Of a DNA stretch of 64,000 nt, positions 8,901-15,105 are shown one piece after another. Position 1 is the stretch's first letter; every line of letters starts with the position of its first letter. Source of the DNA: Streptomyces ortus (GTDB lineage Bacteria; Actinomycetota; Actinomycetes; Streptomycetales; Streptomycetaceae); contig NZ_JAIFZO010000002.1 of the NCBI RefSeq assembly GCF_026341275.1, positions 6,106,118 to 6,170,117 of the forward strand, written 5' to 3'. The translations under genes were made by a program, and so were the position numbers. The notes beneath the pieces were generated by a model that saw only the letters and a list, made by a program, of their open reading frames with translations, did no database searches and was not told the origin of the DNA.

Positions 8901-9456
8901 GGCCACCGCCGCCGCGCACGCGCTCATGGCCGACGGACTGCTGGCCGCGCTGCACAGGGAGTCGGCGCGGCTGCTGCTGGACGCGGGCGGGGTCGACGAG
9001 GCGGTGGCCCATCTGACCGCGGCCACCGGTCCGGGCGGTGCGGGCGGTCCGGATGATCTGGGCACGGCCTCGCCCGCCCCGGCGTCACCGGCCCGCTCCG
9101 ACGCCGCCGACCTCGACGGACTGCTGGCCCGCATCGCCGTGGCCGAGGGCCGGCCCGCGGACGCCGTCACGCTCTCCGAACGCGCCGTGCGCCACGCCGT
9201 CGGCACCGACTCGCCGGTCGTCAGGGCGATTGCCTGGCTCGACCGGTCCGAGGTCGTGCGGCGGACGGGCGGGGCGACGCAGGCGCGCGCGGCGGCGGAA
9301 CGGGCCGTCACCTGCTTCGAGTCGAAGGGGCATCTGCCCGGTGCGCGGCGGGCCGCGGCGGCCCTCGACGCCCTCGACGCCACTCCCGGGCGTACCGGCG
9401 GCGGCTCCCGCCCCGGCACGGCTCCGCTCCCCGACCGGACACCGAAGGGCCCCTGA
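5968..9456 (+). CDS. zinc-ribbon / class III nucleotide cyclase / AAA-type ATPase signalling protein
   Basis: 1162 residues, ATG at 5968 after GGAGGAG. Residues 3-20 are a zinc ribbon (CxxC...CxxC). Residues about 36-210 are a class III adenylyl/guanylyl cyclase domain: VTVVFCDLVGSTALSG contains metal Asp45, and EKFIGDAVMAVFG supplies the second metal Asp. From about 225 there is an orphan-NTPase module with P-loop VHGEAGMGKTRL and Walker-B LVVDDCQW. The remainder is a long helical, TPR-like region. There is no LuxR HTH at the end. A repeat encoding DRPGNRTE units lies near 7960-8010. Such proteins are common in actinobacteria as presumed signal-transducing ATPases; whether the cyclase is active is unknown. 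The product gene abuts the subtilase gene with no spacer, so it belongs to the operon. Confidence 0.85.
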   Translation: MRCAACDRAMPSGARFCPSCGVPVGRAGAAAPAEERKIVTVVFCDLVGSTALSGVLDPETLRTVVLRYFDRMRAPLEECGGTVEKFIGDAVMAVFGVPVTHEDDARRALSAALAMLDAVHDLNENELHPTLGIRLAVRIGVNTGPAVTSTDVSTRQALVAGETVNVAARLEQHAAEGEVLIGPETRRAAGPSARSEPVGPLRLKGKTAPVTAYRLLAVAEDDPRLSRRFDVPLVGRTAELGLLRQALRDVTGGHDAPNVLVVHGEAGMGKTRLVHEWLRDTGPACAQGSGRCRPYGEHGSLAPLADAVREVLRHFPDIRDPAGADEDTDGDTDERDEIRQALALLAGGLLEDGTPNPSVDDTCAAAGDLLAALARRRPVVLVVDDCQWASDVLLDVLGTLAADLTASPVLFVCLARPDLLDRRSEWASTGRAARSLSLPGLTAHEAATVAETLMEVGAHGSGAAVAEDTAAGSGVPAHVLEAAGGNPLHLEHLVAAVMEHGSGYRAGGADGLPTTLQALLGARIGALGRAERTTLDLAAVVGREFTADDVAALAERDRDGVPADVLVGAPAGASTGGDAVPSLRGGVEAALVRLRGHRLVDVPDVPDGSGRETPVLRFSSGLLHEVTYHSMAKRARAERHEHLAAQLAARPPDATARDGDRTQDRPGNRTEDRPGNRTEDRTVEASAAMAGHLEHAYRYRTELGLAGPRTEALRRAAAHLLVESGTRALARSDLAWADGLLRRALGLARDGEPDRIAATRGLGEVCLATGRTDEGCSLLRDVLTAPAPHLVETAHARLALSVVSADLAGGTPGEIAHRTMAVFERAGDELGQARAAVRLAQERQFEGRHEAADLLLSRGLEHALRSGAEPERALALGAMGISLWRGPAPVPGATARARTLLAEHGEQRPTVRLTLNCPLAVLFALGERWQDAHTCLTRVRRLVDGLGYAEGAVVLPLFHATVEALAGDGRHALELLDEATAAAHALMADGLLAALHRESARLLLDAGGVDEAVAHLTAATGPGGAGGPDDLGTASPAPASPARSDAADLDGLLARIAVAEGRPADAVTLSERAVRHAVGTDSPVVRAIAWLDRSEVVRRTGGATQARAAAERAVTCFESKGHLPGARRAAAALDALDATPGRTGGGSRPGTAPLPDRTPKGP

Positions 9457-10302
9457 ATGGACACGGTACAGACGGCGCCGCGCCGCCCCGAACTGGTGTG
9501 GAGCCTGCGCGGCAGGCGACCCGAGGACATCGGTGTCACCGCCGACGAGGAGCGCCCCGGGTCGGCACGGGAGGGGGAGGACGCCCGCGGACGCGGTGTC
9601 CGTGTGTGCGTCGTCGACTCCGGTGTGGAGTCCGGCCATCCGTTGGTCGGCCGGGTCGACGGCGCCTGGGCCGTGACGAAGGACGAGCACGGGATCGGCG
9701 TCACGGAGACCGCGGCCACGGACAGCTGCGGTCACGGCACGGCCTGCGCGGGGATCATCCGCAGGATCGCGCCGGAATGCGAGCTCTACAGCGTGCAGGT
9801 GCTCGGCAGGACGTTCGGCGGGACCGGGGACGTCCTGCTAGCGGGCCTCAGGTGGGCGATCCACGAGGGTTTCGACGTCATCAACCTGAGTCTGTCCACG
9901 ACCCGGGCACGGTTCGTCGAGGAACTGCGTGTCCTCGCCGACGAGGCGTACTTCCGCCGGACCGTCATCGTCGCCTCGGCCCACAACTCCACGGTGGAGA
10001 GCTTCCCCTGGCGGTTCGCGTCGGTGATCTCCGTGGGCAGCCATGCGGAGGACGACCCCGACCTGCACCTCTACAACCCCAGTCCGCCGGTGGAGTTCTT
10101 CGCTCCGGGCCAGAACGTCCAGGTCGCCTGGCTCGGCGGCACGACGATCCGCACGACGGGCAACAGTTTCGCCACGCCGTACATCACGGGACTGTGCGCC
10201 CGTGTCCTGTCCCGGCACCGCAGGCTGACGAGCTTTCAGCTCAAGAACGCGCTCTACCTTTCCGCGGCCAACGTACACACCGGTATGAGGGGTGCTTCGT
10301 GA
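9457..10302 (+). CDS. cytosolic S8 subtilisin-like serine peptidase, candidate leader protease
   Basis: 281 residues. The subtilase triad is visible in order: Asp in VCVVDSGVESGHP, His in DSCGHGTACAGI, Ser in TGNSFATPYITGL. The oxyanion Asn is probably in ASAHNS. There is no signal peptide and no long prodomain, so it should act in the cytosol, unlike most secreted subtilases. Its ATG follows the previous stop codon directly, and its own stop overlaps the next GTG. Family precedent (LanP-type and other RiPP proteases) and the context suggest cleavage of the 5655-5897 peptide leader, but this is inference; regulated cleavage of another cluster protein is possible. Confidence 0.85.
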   Translation: MDTVQTAPRRPELVWSLRGRRPEDIGVTADEERPGSAREGEDARGRGVRVCVVDSGVESGHPLVGRVDGAWAVTKDEHGIGVTETAATDSCGHGTACAGIIRRIAPECELYSVQVLGRTFGGTGDVLLAGLRWAIHEGFDVINLSLSTTRARFVEELRVLADEAYFRRTVIVASAHNSTVESFPWRFASVISVGSHAEDDPDLHLYNPSPPVEFFAPGQNVQVAWLGGTTIRTTGNSFATPYITGLCARVLSRHRRLTSFQLKNALYLSAANVHTGMRGAS

Positions 10303-10877
10303 ACGACGACAACGCTGGGACCGACGCGGCGAACGACCTGCTCTCGCAGGAACTCCTGCGGTCCGTGGTCGACGTGGCGCGCGCCATCTTCGGTGCCGCC
10401 GCCAGCTCGGTGTTCCTGCTGGACGAGGCGCGGCACGAACTGGTCTTCCAGGCGGTCTCCGGCCAGGGCGAGGATGTTCTGGTGGGCAGGCGTTTCCCCG
10501 CGAAGAGCGGTGTCGCCGGCTGGGTGGTGATGTCCGGCGAGCCCGTCATCGTGGACGACCTGTCGCACCGCTCCGACTTCGACCGGGCGTTCGCCGAGTC
10601 CACGGAGTACGTGCCCGACGCCCTGATGGCGGCTCCGCTGACCCACGAGGACCGGATCCTGGGCGTGCTGGAGGTCCTGGACCCGGCTCCCCAGTCCCGG
10701 TCCAGCCTCGACGAACTGGACCTGCTGGCGCTGTTCGCCCGGCAGGCGGCCTTCGCCCTGCGGGTGGTGCTCGACCGCCGGCGGCGCGCGGCGGGACCGG
10801 ACCTCTGCGGCGAGGACCTCGCGGCGGCCCTGCGCATGGCGGAGGACCTTCGCCGCCTGCTGGGAACATCCACCTGA
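10299..10877 (+). CDS. GAF-domain sensor protein
   Basis: 192 residues, GTG start overlapping the subtilase stop (GTGA). Residues about 15-160 form a single GAF domain: ASSVFLLDEARHELVFQAVS, GRRFPAKSGVAGWVVMSGEP, VDDLSHRSDFDR, APLTHEDRILGVLEVLDP, FARQAAFALR. No kinase, phosphatase, cyclase or DNA-binding domain is attached, so it is a stand-alone ligand-binding subunit. It may act with the cyclase/ATPase protein two genes upstream, since GAF and class III cyclase domains are often linked. It is the last gene of the unit; a strong terminator follows about 100 bases later. Ligand unknown. Confidence 0.8.
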   Translation: MNDDNAGTDAANDLLSQELLRSVVDVARAIFGAAASSVFLLDEARHELVFQAVSGQGEDVLVGRRFPAKSGVAGWVVMSGEPVIVDDLSHRSDFDRAFAESTEYVPDALMAAPLTHEDRILGVLEVLDPAPQSRSSLDELDLLALFARQAAFALRVVLDRRRRAAGPDLCGEDLAAALRMAEDLRRLLGTST

Positions 10878-10981
10878 CGGTCCGCCGACCGGCCGACGGG
10901 CACCGGGACAGGGCGGGCCTATGAGGGGGGCGCCCCGTGGGGGAGGGCGACGCGGGCCCGTGAAGGGGGGGGCGGCTTGGA

Positions 10982-11010
10982 GGCCGCGCCCACGAGGGGT
11001 GGGCGCGGCC
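10982..11010. terminator. bidirectional terminator hairpin between convergent clusters
   Basis: Perfect 12-bp stem (GGCCGCGCCCAC with GTGGGCGCGGCC) and a 5-base loop, sitting between the GAF gene stop (plus strand) and the last lanthipeptide-cluster gene (minus strand). It separates the two peptide gene clusters. Confidence 0.85.
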
Positions 11011-11037
11011 CCGTGCAGGCCCGTACCGGCGCCTCCC

Positions 11038-12138
11038 TCAGTGGGTGAGTCGTCGGTCCGGGGCCGCGGTCGGCCGTCCGCGTGGTTCCCACGGGGGCGT
11101 GTGCCGGGGGGCCGCCGCCAGGCGCAGCGTGCGGCAGCGTGCGGCGCCGGTGAGTTCGTACGGCACCAGCATCAGCTCGTCCGCCCCCGACCGGCGGGCC
11201 AGTGCGTCCAGTTCGGCGTTCACCTTCGTCGGCGCGCCGAGGACCACCTGGTTCTCGGCGAGGGTCCGGCGGGCCACCTGGAGGGCCTGGGCCGGGGACA
11301 ACGTGGTGTCCGCGGCGGCCTCCCGGTAGGGGCCGCCCAGCCGCGCAGAGGTGTGGAGGGCCAGCCTCTCGGCCTCCTCGTCGGTCCCGGCGCAGACCAC
11401 GTTGACCGAGACGACGAGGTACGGCCTTCCGCCCGCCCGTGCCGCCCGGAAGGCGGAGCGGTAGTGGGCCGTCGCCGCCGGCCGGCACTTGGAACGGCCC
11501 AGGTGATGGCCGTAGGCGAACGGCAGCCCCCGCTCCGCGGCGATCCGCGCGCTTCCCTCGCCGGCGCCCAGGACGTGGACCTCGGGCGGGCTCGACGGAC
11601 GGGGCGTCAGCGGCAGCGCGTGGAAGCGGTGCCGCTCCGGTCCACGGTCCAGCAGGAAGCCCATGAGTTCGTCGATCCGCTCCGGGAACTCGGCCGCGCC
11701 GAGCGGATCACGGCGCAGGGCCGCTTCCATGAGTCCGTCCGGCCTCACGGGCCCGGCCACGGACCGGCCGAGGCCGAGATCGATCCGTCCGGGATACATC
11801 GCCTGGAGGGTGGCGAACTGCTCGGCGACCGTCAGAGGAGGGTGGTTGGGCAGCATCACCCCGCCCGAACCCACCCGGATCCGCTCGGTCCGCGCCGCGA
11901 TGTGCGCGATCAGCACAGCGGGTACACCGCTCGCGGTCCGGTGCGAGGAGTGGTGCTCGGCGACCCAGAAGCGCGCGTAGCCGTACGCGTCGGCCGTCTC
12001 CGCGGTGTCCACCATGTCCTGGAAGGAGCGCTCGGCCCCGGTCTCCGGGAGGCGGCCCCCGAGTTCGAGCACGGACCGGGGCACAGGCGGGACAGTCGGG
12101 TCCGGAGCGTCGTCGGTCATCGGGTCGGCCACGCTCAT
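11038..12138 (-). CDS. luciferase-like flavin monooxygenase (LLM class, MsnO8-like)
   Basis: 366 residues from the ATG at 12138 (CCGGAG upstream); a GTG at 12177 is the longer option. TIM-barrel luciferase fold markers: RSVLELGGRLPETGAE at the start, ADAYGYARFWVAEHHSS, then AARTERIRVGSGGVMLPNHP, EQFATLQAMYPGRIDLGLGR and, late, ADELMLVPYELTG. These fit the MsnO8-type LLM oxidoreductases that use reduced flavin and O2. It is paralogous to the gene at 12677-13762 and separated from it by a flavin reductase, so reduced flavin is supplied locally. It is the last gene of the lanthipeptide operon. Likely substrate: the lanthipeptide or a small-molecule partner; the oxidation type is unknown. No cofactor distinction (FMN versus F420) can be proven, but the flavin reductase favours FMN. 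Confidence 0.82.
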   Translation of the reverse strand: MSVADPMTDDAPDPTVPPVPRSVLELGGRLPETGAERSFQDMVDTAETADAYGYARFWVAEHHSSHRTASGVPAVLIAHIAARTERIRVGSGGVMLPNHPPLTVAEQFATLQAMYPGRIDLGLGRSVAGPVRPDGLMEAALRRDPLGAAEFPERIDELMGFLLDRGPERHRFHALPLTPRPSSPPEVHVLGAGEGSARIAAERGLPFAYGHHLGRSKCRPAATAHYRSAFRAARAGGRPYLVVSVNVVCAGTDEEAERLALHTSARLGGPYREAAADTTLSPAQALQVARRTLAENQVVLGAPTKVNAELDALARRSGADELMLVPYELTGAARCRTLRLAAAPRHTPPWEPRGRPTAAPDRRLTH

Positions 12139-12173
12139 GCTTCGCTCCGGAGTGTGTGGTGGACGGGGTCGGG

Positions 12174-12680
12174 TCACGGCCGGAAGGAGCCGGCGAAGTA
12201 CGTCAGGGGCTCGCCCGGGGTGCCGCGGGCGAGGTCACGCACCTCGCCGAGCAGGATGGAGTGGTCCCCGCCGTCGTACACGGCGGTCAGGGCGCACTCC
12301 AGCCAGGCCAGCGCGCCCGTGATCAGCGGCGTACCAGTCACGCGCCCGGTGAACGCGCCGATCGTGTCGAACGCGCCGGGTCCCCGGGGCCGGCGGTGGT
12401 CCGAGAAGTACCGGGCCACGTGGTCCTGGCCGGAGCGGAGGATGGAGACCGCGAAGTGCCGCTCCGCGAGCACGGTCGCGTGCACGGCCGCGGTGCGGGC
12501 CACGCAGACCAGGACGAGCGGGGGGTCGAGAGAGACCGAGGTGTACGAGTTCGCCGTCATCCCCTGGGGGAGGTCCCGCCCGGCACTGACCACGGTCACT
12601 CCGGTCGCGAACTGCCCGAGCACCGCGCGCAGGGCGTCCCGGGTGGCGGCGCCCGGTGTGAGGGACGGGGTGCTCCTCAT
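12174..12680 (-). CDS. flavin reductase family protein (HpaC/ActVB type)
   Basis: 168 residues. Typical short flavin reductase: LRAVLGQFATGVTVVSAG, then MTANSYTSVSLDPPLVLVCV (FMN-binding loop), HFAVSILRSGQDHVARYFS, and WLECALTAVYDGGDHSILLGEV near the end. Such enzymes use NAD(P)H to make free reduced flavin for a separate monooxygenase. It lies between two luciferase-like monooxygenase genes and its ATG overlaps the stop of the upstream one, so it is very probably the dedicated reductase for both. Complete and of normal length. Confidence 0.9.
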   Translation of the reverse strand: MRSTPSLTPGAATRDALRAVLGQFATGVTVVSAGRDLPQGMTANSYTSVSLDPPLVLVCVARTAAVHATVLAERHFAVSILRSGQDHVARYFSDHRRPRGPGAFDTIGAFTGRVTGTPLITGALAWLECALTAVYDGGDHSILLGEVRDLARGTPGEPLTYFAGSFRP

Positions 12681-13762
12681 CGGCGGGCCGCACGCCGGGC
12701 CGGTGACGTCACGCGGGCCCGTGCCGTGTGGCGCAGCGTGCGGGCGCGGGCCTCACCGCTGACTTCGAAGGGCGCGATCATCAGCTCGTCCGCGGCGAAC
12801 AGGGCGGCCAGCGCCTCCAGTTCGGCGGCGACCTTCGCGGGGGCGCCGTGCACCACCTGGTACTCGTCGAGGATCCGGCGGGCCAGGTGTTCCTCCCGGG
12901 CCGGGGACAGCGGGCCGAGGGAGGTGGTGTTGCCGGAGTGGACGGCCAGGTGGACGGCGGTCCGCAGGGCCAACGACTCGGCCAGTTCGTCGGTCTCGGC
13001 GCACACCACGTGGACCGAGACGGCGAGGTGGGGCCGGGAGCCGTCCTGCCCGGGGTGGTCCGGATCCGGCCGGAACGCCGCCCGGTAGCCCTCCACGGCC
13101 TCCGGGCGGCAGACGGAGCGGCTGAGGTGGTGGCCGTAGACGAAGGGAAGTCCGCGTTCCCCGGCGAGGCGGGCGCTGGTCGTGCCGGCGCCCAGGACGT
13201 GGACCTCGGGCGGGGTGGCGGACCGCGGCGTCAGCGGCAGGGAGTGGAAGCGGTTGCGGTCAGGGCCCCTGCGGAACAGGACACCCAGCAGTTCGTCGAT
13301 CTGTGCGGGGAACCCGGTGCCGGCCCCGGGGGCCCGCCGCAGGGCCGCCTCCAGCAGCCGGTGGGCTTCGGTGCTGCCGCCGGAGGGGCGGCCGATGCCC
13401 AGGTCGATGCGCCCGGGGTGGAGGGTCTGCAGGGTGGCGAACTGCTCGGCGACCGTGTACGGCGGGTGGTTGGGCAGCATCACCCCGCCCGAACCCACCC
13501 GGATCCGCTCGGTCCGCGCCGCGATGTGCGCGATCAGCACGGCGGGGGAGCTGCTGGCGCTCGTGCGCACGGCGTGGTGCTCGGCGACCCAGAAGCGCCG
13601 GTAGCCGTGCGCGTCCGCGGTCCTGGCCGTGTCCACCATGTCCCGGACCGCCTGCTCGGCACTCGTTCCGGCCGGATGGCCGCCCCGTTCGAGCACGGAG
13701 AGCGGCAGGGACGGTTCGGCGGGGTCCGCGGACCGCGGCGCGTGCCGGGAGGTCGTGGTCAT
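12677..13762 (-). CDS. luciferase-like flavin monooxygenase, paralogue of 11038-12138
   Basis: 361 residues. Same architecture and many identical blocks as the downstream paralogue (GYRRFWVAEHHAV, AARTERIRVGSGGVMLPNHP, EQFATLQTLHPGRIDLGIGR, PPEVHVLGAG, YGHHLSRSVCRPEA). The identical blocks are also near-identical in DNA, for example around 11870 and 13495, which points to a fairly recent tandem duplication or gene conversion. The start ATG overlaps the MFS stop and its stop overlaps the flavin reductase start, so translation is coupled throughout. It has a longer C-terminal basic tail (RVTSPARRAARR). Both copies look intact, so two successive or alternative oxidations are plausible. Confidence 0.83.
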   Translation of the reverse strand: MTTTSRHAPRSADPAEPSLPLSVLERGGHPAGTSAEQAVRDMVDTARTADAHGYRRFWVAEHHAVRTSASSSPAVLIAHIAARTERIRVGSGGVMLPNHPPYTVAEQFATLQTLHPGRIDLGIGRPSGGSTEAHRLLEAALRRAPGAGTGFPAQIDELLGVLFRRGPDRNRFHSLPLTPRSATPPEVHVLGAGTTSARLAGERGLPFVYGHHLSRSVCRPEAVEGYRAAFRPDPDHPGQDGSRPHLAVSVHVVCAETDELAESLALRTAVHLAVHSGNTTSLGPLSPAREEHLARRILDEYQVVHGAPAKVAAELEALAALFAADELMIAPFEVSGEARARTLRHTARARVTSPARRAARR

Positions 13763-15105
13763 GCGTCACTCCGGGTGGGCTCCTGGGGAGCGATGGGGGC
13801 GGCGGTCGGCGTCGGCAGGGTGAAGGCCAGGAGCGCGAGCACCACGTAGGAGACCGCCAGGACAAGGGCGGTCACCGCCAGCGAGCTGGTGGTCAGCAGC
13901 AGCGCGGCGGCCAGTGGCGCGCAGGGCTGGAGCAGCTGGACGACGAAGTCGTTGGCCGTGGTGACGCGGCCGTAGATCTCCGGGGGGACCGAGGTGGCCA
14001 TGACGGAGACGACGGCCGCGTTGATCGCCGGGACCAGCAGGGACATCGCGGAGAACGCGGCGACGAACGCGAGGGTGCTCCCGCTGAGCCACGCGAGGGT
14101 CAGGAGCGCGCCGGCGGCCGCCGGTCCGGAGGCGACGAGGACCGGCAGTGGCAGTCTGCGCTGGAGGGTGGGGGCGGCGAGCGAGCCCAGCAGCCCCGCC
14201 AGGGCCGCGCTGCTGAACGCGTAGCCGACGGCCGCGGCTCCACCGGGCCGGTCGCCCACCCCGAGCATCAGGGCGGAGCCGAACATGCTGAAGACCACGG
14301 TCATACCGCTGAAGAAGACGGTGGAGCGGCGCAGGAACGGGTCGTGCGCCAGGTGCCGGAAGCCGACGGTCAGCCGGTCCCGGAACCCCGCCGCCGGCGC
14401 CTGCCGCACCGGCTCCGGACCGGGCGGGGCCGGCGGGACCACCGCGGGTTCCGGTACCGAGAGGTCCTTGGGGTCCTTCGGCGGCGCGGTCGCCGCCCGT
14501 TTGCGCGGCACCATGGCGGCGACGCAGAGCGCCGACGCCAGGAAGGTGACCGCGTCGACCGCGAAGGGCAGCGCGGGGTACACCCCGACGAGCAGTCCGC
14601 CCGCCGCGGGGCCCGCCATCGACACTCCGTAGGCGCGGGCCTGGTTCAGTGACACCGCCGTGGGGATCTGCTCGTTGCTGACGACGCGCCGGATCAGCTG
14701 GAACTGCGACGGCTTGAACACCTCCATCGCGCTCGCGGAGGCGATGACCGCGCCGATCGCCAGCCACATCGGCAGGGGCCCCGCGAGCAGGAACAGGGCC
14801 ACGGCCGCGGAGACCACGAGGCGGACGAGGTCGCAGGCGATCACGAGCCTGCGCTGGTCCTGGTGATCGCTCAGTATCCCGGCGGGGATGCGGACCAGCA
14901 GGCCGGTGACGGCCACCACCGTGGTCACCGCGGCCACGGAGGTGGGGGGATGGCCCCCGGCCAGCAGGACGAGCGGCAGTGCCACCCCGGCCATCGAGGA
15001 GCCGAAGCCCGACAGTGTCTGCCCCACCCACAGCAGCCGGAATGGACGGTTGTGGCGCAGCACCGAGGTCCGGCCCCCGTCCGTCCGCACGGCCTCGGTG
15101 GTCAC
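13759..15105 (-). CDS. MFS transporter, probable lanthipeptide exporter
   Basis: 448 residues from the GTG at 15105, which overlaps the LanKC stop. Major facilitator with about 12 hydrophobic segments. It starts FRLLWVGQTLSGFGSSMAGV, typical of the MFS_3 (enterobactin exporter-like) subgroup, with the cytoplasmic loop motif GILSDHQDQRRLVIA after helix 2-3. A Pro-rich central loop (about 205-240, PPAPPGPEPVRQAP) divides the two halves, followed by a second six-helix bundle. Position directly after the lanthionine synthetase suggests export or self-protection. Class III clusters more usually carry ABC exporters, so an MFS protein here is somewhat unusual. Confidence 0.85.
   Translation of the reverse strand: MTTEAVRTDGGRTSVLRHNRPFRLLWVGQTLSGFGSSMAGVALPLVLLAGGHPPTSVAAVTTVVAVTGLLVRIPAGILSDHQDQRRLVIACDLVRLVVSAAVALFLLAGPLPMWLAIGAVIASASAMEVFKPSQFQLIRRVVSNEQIPTAVSLNQARAYGVSMAGPAAGGLLVGVYPALPFAVDAVTFLASALCVAAMVPRKRAATAPPKDPKDLSVPEPAVVPPAPPGPEPVRQAPAAGFRDRLTVGFRHLAHDPFLRRSTVFFSGMTVVFSMFGSALMLGVGDRPGGAAAVGYAFSSAALAGLLGSLAAPTLQRRLPLPVLVASGPAAAGALLTLAWLSGSTLAFVAAFSAMSLLVPAINAAVVSVMATSVPPEIYGRVTTANDFVVQLLQPCAPLAAALLLTTSSLAVTALVLAVSYVVLALLAFTLPTPTAAPIAPQEPTRSDA

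Noticed and set aside
5962..9012. 1016-residue minus-strand frame
   Set aside because: Antisense shadow of the cyclase/ATPase gene; no start signal or domain.
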